Shown: positions 51,368 to 60,037 of the stretch, piece by piece
How positions within the stretch are numbered: position 1 is the first letter of the stretch
Layout: the number at the start of each line of letters is the position of its first letter
From: Methanolobus mangrovi
GTDB lineage: Archaea; Halobacteriota; Methanosarcinia; Methanosarcinales; Methanosarcinaceae
Length of the DNA: 64,000 bases
NCBI RefSeq assembly: GCF_031312535.1
Contig: NZ_CP133594.1
Location: 62,001 to 126,000 of the forward strand
Direction: 5' to 3'
Made by a program: the position numbers and the translations under genes
Notes under the pieces: generated by a model
What the model saw: only the letters and a program-made list of their open reading frames with translations
Database searches by the model: none
Told to the model about the DNA's origin: nothing

Positions 51368-53488
51368 TTATCCCTCTACAAATTCTATAGTCACATTGTT
51401 TCCATCTCTCAGTGGGGTTGTGAATCTGGCAGGAACATTGTTCACAAGAAGCCTCATGCTCTTGCCTACAAGTTCCTCCTTCCTAATATCCATAAATTCA
51501 AATAGATCTGAAAGAATAGGGTCGGCTTCTTCCCCGTTTTTAAATATGACAGTGTCTCCGTCATTCACTTTTTCAGAAAGCTTTGCTTTTTTCCCATTGA
51601 GGGTGATCTGTGCCTGGGAACCGTTGAATATTACTTCTTCACCATTGAGAAGTACACTGATCCTTTTGCCTTCTTCCGGTTTGCCCATAATTTTTTCCAG
51701 GGTATAATCAAACTCGGTTCTTTCTACGGTTATGACGTCACCATCTTCAATGACATGGGTGGAAAGTTCAGATATATCTACAATCCTGTCGTTGAGTCTT
51801 ACAATATATCTTATTTTCTCAAAGTATCGTATCTGGTTATTTACAATGATGCTGGTCTTCTCAGCATTCTCTGAATTAAATTCCTGTTCCAGTATATCCT
51901 GTAAACAGGCAGGTCTGATAATTACCCGTGACCTGTCAGGTATACTCTCATCAATCGATGCTGTTTTGTCATTAATCCTTACAAAAGGCAGCTGTTCCAG
52001 ATTTTTACCATTGAGATTGATTTTAACACTGGACGGTATTCTCAATTTATCGATCAGGTCCTTTACCTTCACACGTGCATCCCTTCCGTCCGAAGGAGCT
52101 GTAAATTCAATAACTGCACCTTTGTGAACAGGATCTCCAAGGGCTGCTTTCTTTCCATCAAGCAATATTCTTGCATGTTCTCCCATTTCTCCTTCAATGG
52201 TAAGGAATTCAGAATTAACATTTAGACTAAGGGCCATTCCGGGGCGTGGGTAGAGTCTCTTCACCTTTGCAACGACAAGTGCATCCATTATAGACAGTCC
52301 GTTGACATCCATTAGATGAATGTTCGAACCGTTAACTGAAACATCTATAAATTCAATGCCCTGCTTGAGGATAGCCATTCTGGCAATTCCCAGAGGTGTT
52401 ATCATATCAGCACCATTGACTTTTCCCGTGCTGTCTGAAAATCCTTCAATCTGCTTAGGAAGACGGGAGCCGATCCTTTGTATGGGCAGTTCCAGATGTT
52501 TTGACAGGTGTTCTTTAAGTCCGGCAGTCTGTGATCCTCCGCCTACAAGGACAACAGCTCTTGGTGTCCTGGAATTAAGTGATTTGATCTCTTCTGAAAT
52601 GTGCAGTGCCAGTTTGTCAACTTCATTTTCTATGTCGTTGATTATCTGGCTTACAGGAACTTCTGATGTAATGCCGAAAATATCTTCGAGTTCTATATTT
52701 TCTTTACTGGTAAGGGATTGTTTAATCATCTCGCCTTTTTTGAAATCCACAAGGTAATGGTCACAAATAAAATCAGTAATTTCATCCCCTGCTTCCGGAA
52801 CCATTCCATATCCGATGACAGTTCCATTGTCAGTTATCGCTATATCCGATGTACCAGCCCCCACATCTACAAGCGCAATGTTGAGTTTGCGCATATCGGT
52901 AGGCAAAGCAACGCTCAATGCAGCTATTGGTTCAAGTGTAACACTGGATGCTTCGAGGGAACATTTGTTCAGAACTGCAAACATACTGTTGATAACAGCT
53001 TCCGGAAGAAATGTTGCAAGCACTTCTATAGAAATATGAGTTCCTTTCTGGTCCACTATGTTGGATATCCTCTGGCCGTCGAGTTCATAGCTGACAACCG
53101 AATATCCTACACAGTTAAACCCTTCATCTATTCCAAGTTCGTTGCTTGCTCTTGCAACAGCTTCAAATTCCAGTTCAGAAATGTCTTCAGCTGTGATTTC
53201 TCTGTAGGGTATTTCCACCGAGATTTTTACATTCGATGTCTTCAGAGCTCTTCCTGCAACAGCAACTGATACTTTGGATAATTTATGCCCGATTTGCTTT
53301 TCCAGATCGGTTTTGACTGTATCTACGACTTTAGCGACCTTTTCAACATCATGTATCTGTCCATCCTGCATGCTTCGTTCACTATGTTCATGAATGCACG
53401 CAGCCCTGATATTGAGGTGCTCATCCTCTGTAATGAGGCCAACTACAGTCCTTGTTCCGATATCCAGAGCAAAGTGGGCACTGTTCAT
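51368..53488 (-). CDS. FtsA-like actin-fold protein with repetitive C-terminal half
   Basis: A 706-residue protein. The N-terminal ~375 residues resemble bacterial FtsA/PilM: phosphate-1 motif DIGTRTVVGLI (9-19), an inserted 1C-like subdomain (about 72-165), phosphate-2 DVGAGTSDI (208-216) and adenosine motif VLVGGGS (313-319). So it should bind ATP. The C-terminal half has at least four segments that look like small beta-grasp or SHS2-like repeats, each with a VNG/LNG turn and a DGD/DGN turn. It lies between a cheC-like gene and cheR with 1-bp gaps, so it is co-expressed with the chemotaxis genes. Possibly it polymerises or scaffolds the array; its role is not known to me. Confidence 0.72.
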   Translation of the reverse strand: MNSAHFALDIGTRTVVGLITEDEHLNIRAACIHEHSERSMQDGQIHDVEKVAKVVDTVKTDLEKQIGHKLSKVSVAVAGRALKTSNVKISVEIPYREITAEDISELEFEAVARASNELGIDEGFNCVGYSVVSYELDGQRISNIVDQKGTHISIEVLATFLPEAVINSMFAVLNKCSLEASSVTLEPIAALSVALPTDMRKLNIALVDVGAGTSDIAITDNGTVIGYGMVPEAGDEITDFICDHYLVDFKKGEMIKQSLTSKENIELEDIFGITSEVPVSQIINDIENEVDKLALHISEEIKSLNSRTPRAVVLVGGGSQTAGLKEHLSKHLELPIQRIGSRLPKQIEGFSDSTGKVNGADMITPLGIARMAILKQGIEFIDVSVNGSNIHLMDVNGLSIMDALVVAKVKRLYPRPGMALSLNVNSEFLTIEGEMGEHARILLDGKKAALGDPVHKGAVIEFTAPSDGRDARVKVKDLIDKLRIPSSVKINLNGKNLEQLPFVRINDKTASIDESIPDRSRVIIRPACLQDILEQEFNSENAEKTSIIVNNQIRYFEKIRYIVRLNDRIVDISELSTHVIEDGDVITVERTEFDYTLEKIMGKPEEGKRISVLLNGEEVIFNGSQAQITLNGKKAKLSEKVNDGDTVIFKNGEEADPILSDLFEFMDIRKEELVGKSMRLLVNNVPARFTTPLRDGNNVTIEFVEG

Positions 53489-53489
53489 C

Positions 53490-54107
53490 TTATCCCATCA
53501 TCTTTTTCATGACCGCTGCCATTATTACGTCTGTAGCACCTGGTTCAAAAAGCATGTTGAATTCGTTCTTTGAATTTGTAGAGGGTATGAAACATTCTCC
53601 TTTAACAACAATGAATTGATCAGCAAGAGTTCCAATCTGTGCTTTAATGAAGTCACCTACTCCTTCCATATTGACTTCAATACTCGGATCGCCTATTTTC
53701 AGGTCAATTCCAAGGAATTCATTGACAACCCTCATGTAGGAACTGCAGAGATTTAATCCCATTTCACGCAGTTTCCGAATCTGTGGTTCCTCTATCTTTG
53801 TGGTTGTACCTATGGATTTCTTCATAAGTAGGTCAGAAAATGAGAGTGCGGAAAATTTAGGAAGCAGTATAAGAGTTCCACCAGTCACATCACCGGACAT
53901 GTGGAGGTGTATTCCTATTACACTTTTGTTCTTCCCTTCTTCATTGCTCTTTGCAATTATCTCATCAAGAGTAAGCATTTCAACAACAGGGATATCTATC
54001 TTTACGTCCCTATTCACCATCTTTGAAAGTGAAGTAGCCAGATGGCCCATTCCAATGTTTCCTGCTTCTTGAAATGCTCCTTTTGCCATTTCGTCCAATT
54101 CTGCCAT
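53490..54107 (-). CDS. CheC-like protein 3 (second site altered)
   Basis: A 205-residue CheC-family protein. The first site is intact (AFQEAGNIGMGHL, Glu 14 and Asn 17), but the second reads KLREMGLNLCSS, where Leu replaces the catalytic Asn. This is the mirror image of the defect in CheC-like protein 1. It is followed after one base by the FtsA-like gene and preceded by cheA with 15 bp. Its placement suggests partnership with the actin-like protein. Confidence 0.8.
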   Translation of the reverse strand: MAELDEMAKGAFQEAGNIGMGHLATSLSKMVNRDVKIDIPVVEMLTLDEIIAKSNEEGKNKSVIGIHLHMSGDVTGGTLILLPKFSALSFSDLLMKKSIGTTTKIEEPQIRKLREMGLNLCSSYMRVVNEFLGIDLKIGDPSIEVNMEGVGDFIKAQIGTLADQFIVVKGECFIPSTNSKNEFNMLFEPGATDVIMAAVMKKMMG

Positions 54108-54122
54108 GTTATTCCCTCATAT

Positions 54123-56162
54123 TTAGATTAATGTAGCAATATCCAGGATCAATGCGACACTTCCATCTCCTAGGATAGTTGCACCTGCGAATCCTCTTAT
54201 GTTTTTCAAAATTTTATTATCAAGTGTTTTAATTATTACTTCCTGCTGGCCAAGAAGACTGTCAACTACCAACCCGATGTTGTTTCCCATTTTTTCAACA
54301 ACAACAACGATTAGAGTCTTTTTCTCTTCCTGTTCTTCCGTACAATCCAGAACATCATGCAATCTCAACAACGGAAGTACTTCGCCTCTCAGAAGAACAA
54401 CTTCTTTACCTTCTATGGTCTTTATTTCGCTGGCTTTTATCCCAACATCACGAATAACATTGCCAAGTGGAATGGCGTATGTTTCATCGGCTACAGTGAC
54501 CATAAGTGACTGAATAATGGCTACTGTTAATGGTAGCTGCAGTTTCATTATGCTTCCCTGGCCGGGTACTGAACTGATCTTTACGCTTCCGCCAAGGGAC
54601 TCAATCTTTGTTTTGACAGCATCCATACCGACTCCCCTTCCGGAGATGTCAGTAATAGCTTTAGCCCCGCTAAATCCAGGCATGAAAATAAGGTTCAGGG
54701 CATCTGTATCTGAAAGCTTATCAACTTCTTCCCTGCTCATTATTTCTTTCTTAACAGCTATATCTCTCAGAGTAGCAGGGTCCATTCCTTTTCCGTCATC
54801 TTCCACTTCTATCAGAACACTATTTCTCTGACGTGAAGCTGCCAGCCTGACAAGACCTGCAACAGGCTTCCCTATTTTTCTACGCTCGTCCTCTGATTCG
54901 ATTCCATGGTCAACGGCATTACGCAGAAGATGGACGAGTGGGTCCCCAATTTCATCCAGAACAGTTCTATCAAGTTCGATCTCTTTTCCTTCGATGATGA
55001 GGTTTATTTGTTTACCCTCTGATTTTGCAAGGTCTCTTATCATTCGTGGGAACCTGCTGAAGATCTGGTCGATAGGGACCATTCTTGATTCCATGACTTC
55101 TGTCTGTATCTCGTTTGTCAGGCGGTCAAGGTTTGCAAGTGATTCATCCAGATCCTTTGCATTAAGGTCAGAGGCAAGCTGGTTTAACCTTATCTTGTTT
55201 ATGATAAGTTCTCCAACCAGATTCATCAGGTTATCAAGCCGTTCAATATTAACCCTGACACTTTGTATGCTTTTGACCGCATCTGACCTTTTGACACTGG
55301 AACTGTTTTGATGTACTTCTTCATCGTTCTCTTTTTTGTCATGGTCTATTTTATCATTCTGGGTGCTCTGGGAAATTGTGGTGGGGACTACATTTTTGAT
55401 TTCTGAAATTTTCGTTATGTTTCCAACTATCTCTTCATCAGTAGCTTTTGTAGAAAATATGACTGTGAACTCAAGATCGAATTTTTCATCTTCAAGCTGT
55501 TCCTCCCCGGGTTCACACTTTATAATTTCTCCCATCTTTGTAACATTGATAAGTACAAGCGTTGACCTAGCTGATTTAAGCACACATGATTCATCAAGGG
55601 TAACTTTTAAGGATACAACCCTGTTCCCATCCTGTGCAGCACATTCGATTGCCTGTTTTTCAGCTTCAGAAAGTTCGATGTCAGTCTCACTGGCAATCTT
55701 TACTGCAGACTGTAATTCACTACCGATATCATTTTCAATTGTACTGGTACTTGCAGCTATTGAACATGTTATCTCGCCGGTAGCTATTGTTCCTTCCATG
55801 GCTCTTACAAGTGTGGCCTGTAGGGATGTAATATTTACTGTTTCTCCGCTATCCACAGTTGCAACAAGCGCTTCCAGAGTATCCAGACATTCAAAGAGAA
55901 TATCTATAAGACCATTACTAATCGCCAGCTGTGACTTTCTTACCATGTCCATTAAATTTTCCATTTCATGTGTCAGCTCTGCAATGGTATTGAATCCCAT
56001 TGTTGCTGACATTCCTTTCAGAGTATGTGCTGAACGGAACATGGTATTGATGTACTCAAGATCATTGGGGTTCTGTTCAAGCCCCAGTAATGAATCATTA
56101 AGTTGCTGCAGATGTTCTTCTGATTCTGCTTTAAATATTTCTTTATATTCCGACATATCCAT
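54123..56162 (-). CDS. cheA: CheA, chemotaxis histidine kinase
   Basis: A 679-residue kinase. The P1 domain has the phosphorylated His 46 in RSAHTLKGMSATMGF. A P2-like CheY-binding segment follows (about 200-260), then the dimerisation helices (NLMNLVGELIINKIRLNQL), the ATP-binding domain (HLLRNAVDHGIE, EDDGKGMDP, GRGVGMDAVKTK) and the P5 regulatory domain, which is CheW-like. The start is the ATG at 56162, two codons after a GTG. It autophosphorylates and passes phosphate to CheY and CheB. Confidence 0.95.
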   Translation of the reverse strand: MDMSEYKEIFKAESEEHLQQLNDSLLGLEQNPNDLEYINTMFRSAHTLKGMSATMGFNTIAELTHEMENLMDMVRKSQLAISNGLIDILFECLDTLEALVATVDSGETVNITSLQATLVRAMEGTIATGEITCSIAASTSTIENDIGSELQSAVKIASETDIELSEAEKQAIECAAQDGNRVVSLKVTLDESCVLKSARSTLVLINVTKMGEIIKCEPGEEQLEDEKFDLEFTVIFSTKATDEEIVGNITKISEIKNVVPTTISQSTQNDKIDHDKKENDEEVHQNSSSVKRSDAVKSIQSVRVNIERLDNLMNLVGELIINKIRLNQLASDLNAKDLDESLANLDRLTNEIQTEVMESRMVPIDQIFSRFPRMIRDLAKSEGKQINLIIEGKEIELDRTVLDEIGDPLVHLLRNAVDHGIESEDERRKIGKPVAGLVRLAASRQRNSVLIEVEDDGKGMDPATLRDIAVKKEIMSREEVDKLSDTDALNLIFMPGFSGAKAITDISGRGVGMDAVKTKIESLGGSVKISSVPGQGSIMKLQLPLTVAIIQSLMVTVADETYAIPLGNVIRDVGIKASEIKTIEGKEVVLLRGEVLPLLRLHDVLDCTEEQEEKKTLIVVVVEKMGNNIGLVVDSLLGQQEVIIKTLDNKILKNIRGFAGATILGDGSVALILDIATLI

Positions 56163-56215
56163 GGTCACACCAACCCTAAGATCATAATGATCTTCTATCC
56201 TTTTGCAAAAACATT

Positions 56216-57322
56216 TTAATCACCAGATGAATTCAGCATTCGTACAATTTCATTCGAGACCTTTTCCAAAGGAACAATACTGTCTGCAAGACCTCGCTGT
56301 ACTACTGCTTTTGGCATGCCATAGACAACACAGGATTTTTCATCCTCAGCAATTGCTTTTCCTCCGGCATTCTTTATCTCTTCGACTCCGTCAGCTCCAT
56401 CAGCTCCCATCCCTGTCAAAACGGCAGTTACGATGTTTGCTCCATATATAGGCACCAGCGATTTGAAAAGTATGTTTGCACAGGGTCTTACTCCCTGTTC
56501 CCGGGGATTCTGATTAAGTTTGATCACTTCATGGTAAACGCCGCCGGATTCTTTTGAGACAATCTCCATATGATAGTTTCCAGGTGCAAGATACGCATGT
56601 CCTGCATGAAGCACATCTCCTTCTTTTGCCTCAGTAACTGTCAATTGTGATTGTACATCCAGTCTTTGTGCAAGTGATGCTGTAAAGCCTGCAGGCATAT
56701 GCTGGACTATTACCACAGGAACTTTGAGATTACCTGGTAATTTTGGAATAACCTGTTCAAGTGCACGCGGTCCGCCTGTTGATGATGCAATTGCAATAAT
56801 TTTTCCTCTTGCATGGTGTTTGTTCTTCGGGATAACTTGCTTCTTTTGTTTAGTGGGCAAAGTTTTTCCTTCATTTTCACGTGCATTTTTCACGTGTTCT
56901 TCCATGAACCCGAGTTTTTTCAGGTCCACTTTTGATGCAATTTTTACTTTAGTACGGATCTCTAAAGCAATATCCGCAATGTTCAGACTAATATTTCCAG
57001 ATGGTTTTTGTATAAAGTCAACTGCTCCATACTCAAACGCATTTAGTGTACTCTCTGCTGACCTGGAGTCGACCGCTGTCAACATGACAACTGGTGTGGG
57101 ACATTCGCTCATGATATATCCCAAAGCGTGTAATCCGTCCAACACGGGCATCTCAACATCCAGGGTTACTACATCCGGCCTGAATTTTTCAACTTTCTCA
57201 ATAGCTTCCTGCCCATTTCTGGCAGTAGCTACTACGTTTATTTCAGGATCTTCTTTCAGGATATCTGAGACTACCTTTCGCATGAGTGCGGAGTCATCGA
57301 CTACAAGTGCATTGATAGTCAT
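56216..57322 (-). CDS. cheB: CheB, receptor methylesterase/response regulator
   Basis: A 368-residue two-domain protein. The receiver domain spans 1-120, with Asp 10 and phosphoacceptor Asp 55 (VTLDVEMP). The methylesterase domain follows an acidic and basic linker, with Ser in IAIASSTGGP, His in VVIVQHMPAGFT and Asp in TGMGADGADG forming the catalytic triad. It removes methyl groups from receptors and is activated by CheA. It follows cheY by one base. Confidence 0.95.
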   Translation of the reverse strand: MTINALVVDDSALMRKVVSDILKEDPEINVVATARNGQEAIEKVEKFRPDVVTLDVEMPVLDGLHALGYIMSECPTPVVMLTAVDSRSAESTLNAFEYGAVDFIQKPSGNISLNIADIALEIRTKVKIASKVDLKKLGFMEEHVKNARENEGKTLPTKQKKQVIPKNKHHARGKIIAIASSTGGPRALEQVIPKLPGNLKVPVVIVQHMPAGFTASLAQRLDVQSQLTVTEAKEGDVLHAGHAYLAPGNYHMEIVSKESGGVYHEVIKLNQNPREQGVRPCANILFKSLVPIYGANIVTAVLTGMGADGADGVEEIKNAGGKAIAEDEKSCVVYGMPKAVVQRGLADSIVPLEKVSNEIVRMLNSSGD

Positions 57323-57323
57323 A

Positions 57324-57680
57324 TTAGATTACTTTTCCAATTACTTCCAGGACTTTTGCTGCATCAAAAGGCTTAACTATAAAGTCAAGAGCTCCGGTTT
57401 TGAGTGCATCAGTTACAACAGATTGCTGTCCTATGGATGAACACATCACTACTTTTGCAGCAGAGTCCATTTCCATTATCTTTTTAAGAGCATCAATTCC
57501 TTCCATATTTGGCATGACAATATCCATAAAGACCAGTTCTGGTTTTAGCTGTGGGTATTTTTGTACAGCATCAAGCCCATCGACACATTCGCCAACCACT
57601 TCATGGCCATTTTTTGTTAATATGTCCTTGATGACCATACGCATAAAGGCAGCATCGTCCACAATCATTACTTTTACCAT
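57324..57680 (-). CDS. cheY: CheY, chemotaxis response regulator
   Basis: A 118-residue single receiver domain. The acidic pocket is VMIVDDAAF (Asp 8 and 9 from the start used) and the phosphoacceptor Asp 53 is in VFMDIVMP; the conserved Lys is in FIVKPFD. Three in-frame ATGs are possible (57710, 57689, 57680); 57680 has a suitable ggaga about 10 bases upstream and gives the usual CheY length. It is the first gene of the operon. Confidence 0.94.
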   Translation of the reverse strand: MVKVMIVDDAAFMRMVIKDILTKNGHEVVGECVDGLDAVQKYPQLKPELVFMDIVMPNMEGIDALKKIMEMDSAAKVVMCSSIGQQSVVTDALKTGALDFIVKPFDAAKVLEVIGKVI

Positions 57681-57710
57681 TTTGTTCATATCTCCAGTTT
57701 TTGGTATCAT

Positions 57711-58041
57711 TTAATATGTGCAAAAATTGCACTGCACGTTAGTATAAAGCGGATTGTATCTCCACGTTATTATATAGAGGATAATATAATATATTAAATT
57801 ATTGTTTGTTCCATATTCTGTTTTTGTATGGTTAATAGGCTATTTTCTACTCCTTTTTGAAATAACCACATCTTACAGGCTGTGCAATTTATACTATGCA
57901 ACAACAATAAAAGCAAAAAAAATGCATCCTCATGTAAATATTCAATACAATTGATATATAAATACTTGATAATACTGACTTTAAAAATGTAAGCACTCGC
58001 TACATAATTTTACATTTGAGAAAATAAGTGAAAATTGTTCT
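57711..58041. other. Promoter region of the chemotaxis operon
   Basis: About 330 very AT-rich bases separate the leftward cheY start from the end of the gate-domain gene. It must contain the operon promoter; AT-rich stretches such as gataatataatatatta around 57780-57800 are TATA candidates. No hairpin, ORF or clear operator was found. Confidence 0.45.
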
Positions 58042-58977
58042 TTATGCTATAGATAAAAGAATTAGCAGAATGCAAAACCTGACGAATATACTGATTCCTG
58101 TAGAAAATGCTACAATTCTGATTCCTATGCGTGGACCAAATATGGATATATAACGTGGTAATAGTGTCCTGATGCTGAATACCGGGAGCATGAACATACT
58201 TCCCAGCATGAGCACTATCATCGCCTGGATATATGATATCCCGTTATTGCTTATCATGGGGCCAAGCAGTGAAATTCCAAGAATGGGGCTTGCAACATAG
58301 CTGGTTAGGGGTACAATGCTTTCAGGCGGTATTCCAAACAGCTCGGCAAGAGGTAACACATTAAATATTTCAAAAGCACCTCGTTCCTTGAGAATAAACA
58401 CCAGTGTGGTCATCGAAAGATATATTATCGCTATCTTGGTGAAAAGTTTACGATTACGTTTCAGGGATTTTTTGATTGCGTCTTTCAGGGAGACCTTCTT
58501 TGATGAAATATTATCTTCATACATGCATCTGTTCTTTTTGAGGAAGATCTTACTGAGTATTAGTACAGCACTTACCTTTACAATTGCAGTCAATATGAAT
58601 ACCATTACATAGAACCCTCCAACTACTGGACCAAGTGCCGGAAGAACTATGGGTATCTGGTAGGTTACTATTTCCCTGATATATGCCGGTGTGCTGTTAA
58701 GCAATGCACATAGCATAGTTTCCCTTTCATTGATACATCCTCCTTCTTTAAAATTCACTACCATACTGTTTGCAGCTACTGTAGAGCCCAATGCTACCAT
58801 AAAAGATGAGGCACATGTATCAGGAAGGTTCGTGTACTTGAAAAGAGGCCTGACAAGTCCTGAAAATTTCTGCATGAATCCAAGTTCTATAAGGACGCCG
58901 GTTCCGAAAAGTCCTACGAATATCATTATCAGTATAGGAACTGCAAAGTCCAGTACCTTAAGGAAAATGGAAAACAT
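58042..58977 (-). CDS. Nucleoside-recognition (gate) domain membrane protein
   Basis: A 311-residue membrane protein with about eight helices. Two blocks resemble the gate domain shared with nucleoside transporters and spore-maturation proteins: IFVGLFGTGVLIELGFMQKFSGLVRPLF with MVALGSTVAANSMV, and PLTSYVASPILGISLLGPMI. A basic cytoplasmic loop with Lys-rich helices separates them. Archaeal homologues are common, but their transported substrate is unknown. It is transcribed alone, divergent from the Trm112-like gene. Confidence 0.72.
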   Translation of the reverse strand: MFSIFLKVLDFAVPILIMIFVGLFGTGVLIELGFMQKFSGLVRPLFKYTNLPDTCASSFMVALGSTVAANSMVVNFKEGGCINERETMLCALLNSTPAYIREIVTYQIPIVLPALGPVVGGFYVMVFILTAIVKVSAVLILSKIFLKKNRCMYEDNISSKKVSLKDAIKKSLKRNRKLFTKIAIIYLSMTTLVFILKERGAFEIFNVLPLAELFGIPPESIVPLTSYVASPILGISLLGPMISNNGISYIQAMIVLMLGSMFMLPVFSIRTLLPRYISIFGPRIGIRIVAFSTGISIFVRFCILLILLSIA

Positions 58978-59125
58978 GGATTATTGTACGGGCAAGGAAC
59001 TAAATTAAACTATCTCTTCTTTTCAAAAACTCATACATAGAACTATCAGTGTTGCAATATTGTTTCAGGTTCTGCAATAGAAAAACCTTATATTGATTGT
59101 AACATATTCAAAGGTGGTGATCGAG

Positions 59126-59308
59126 TTGAAAAAGAACCTTATAGATATTCTTGCATGTCCTGTATGTAAAGGAGATCTTATCCTAAACATAGAAAAGGAA
59201 GATGCCAATGAGGTTATATCGGGCACCCTGTACTGTTCTGTCTGCAATGAATATTACCCTATAGAGGAGGGTATCCCAAATATGCTTCCTCCTGATCTTA
59301 GGGAATGA
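59126..59308 (+). CDS. Trm112-like small zinc protein
   Basis: A 60-residue protein with the Trm112 pattern: LIDILACPVCKGDLIL, then LYCSVCNEYYPIEEGIPNMLP. Two CxxC pairs bind one zinc. In archaea and eukaryotes Trm112 activates several methyltransferases that modify tRNA, rRNA and release factor. The likely start is the TTG at 59126, preceded by ggtggtga; a TATA-like ttatatt at about 59088-59094 fits a short leader. It starts a rightward set with a membrane protein and pyrG. Confidence 0.82.
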   Translation: MKKNLIDILACPVCKGDLILNIEKEDANEVISGTLYCSVCNEYYPIEEGIPNMLPPDLRE

Positions 59309-59327
59309 AATTTGTGAGGAAATTCAA

Positions 59328-60023
59328 TTGCAACAGGTTCATATTAACAGACTTGGTGTAAATTCACTGGAATTCGAAACGGATACCGTCGAGTTACCTT
59401 TGTCTCCTGGTGAGGAACGTAGTTTTGAAATTGTGTTGATCAACTATGGTGCACCTACACATGTCAATTTATCCGTAAGTGACTCTATCAGGGAAAATAT
59501 TACTGTTCTGGAAGACAATCCTTATGTCAAACATGAGGAATATATCCCGTTGATAGCAAGAATACCTTATGATGGAAGGCTCTATAGTAAAGGCCAGATA
59601 TATATTACTGTAGGTTACGGTTCAAAGAGGCAGGGATTTAACCTGAATCTGGGTCACCAGAGTCCAAATGACAAAAGTTTCTCTGTAGATGTTGATGAGT
59701 CATTATACAAACCAGCCCCATCAAAACCAGTAAGGTCCTCTAAACCTTCTTCTTCCAGTATGTATGAAGGAGAACATTGGAGTGCTCAGCTTCCTTCTAT
59801 ATCATTTGAAATGATAAGATCTGCTTTAGGTCTTGCTGCTCCTCATTCACTTAATATTTTCAAGGCAGTTATGATATTGCTATTAGTTTCTGTCCTTGCT
59901 GCTATAGTGCTGTCTATTGATTTTGGACAGTTCTTTGGCTTTTACCAATCTATATTATATTCCATTTTACTGACATATTTTATGGCTTATCTATTACTAA
60001 GACTTCCTAAATCTAAAAGATAA
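59328..60023 (+). CDS. Membrane protein of unknown function (DUF7524-like)
   Basis: A 231-residue protein. The N-terminal ~115 residues form a beta-rich Ig-like domain ([28 protein letters not shown]), followed by a Ser/Pro-rich linker (about 125-150) and two C-terminal membrane helices (about 178-225). Similar proteins occur next to other archaeal genes; I match it to DUF7524 only tentatively. The start is a TTG with gagga seven bases upstream. It lies 14 bp before pyrG, so it may be co-transcribed with it. Confidence 0.55.
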   Translation: MQQVHINRLGVNSLEFETDTVELPLSPGEERSFEIVLINYGAPTHVNLSVSDSIRENITVLEDNPYVKHEEYIPLIARIPYDGRLYSKGQIYITVGYGSKRQGFNLNLGHQSPNDKSFSVDVDESLYKPAPSKPVRSSKPSSSSMYEGEHWSAQLPSISFEMIRSALGLAAPHSLNIFKAVMILLLVSVLAAIVLSIDFGQFFGFYQSILYSILLTYFMAYLLLRLPKSKR

Positions 60024-60037
60024 TCAAGGTGAATAAT

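Noticed and set aside
52718-53269. 183-codon rightward frame opposite the FtsA-like gene
   Set aside because: It mirrors the coding strand's codon bias, has no ribosome site and crosses conserved actin motifs of the real gene.
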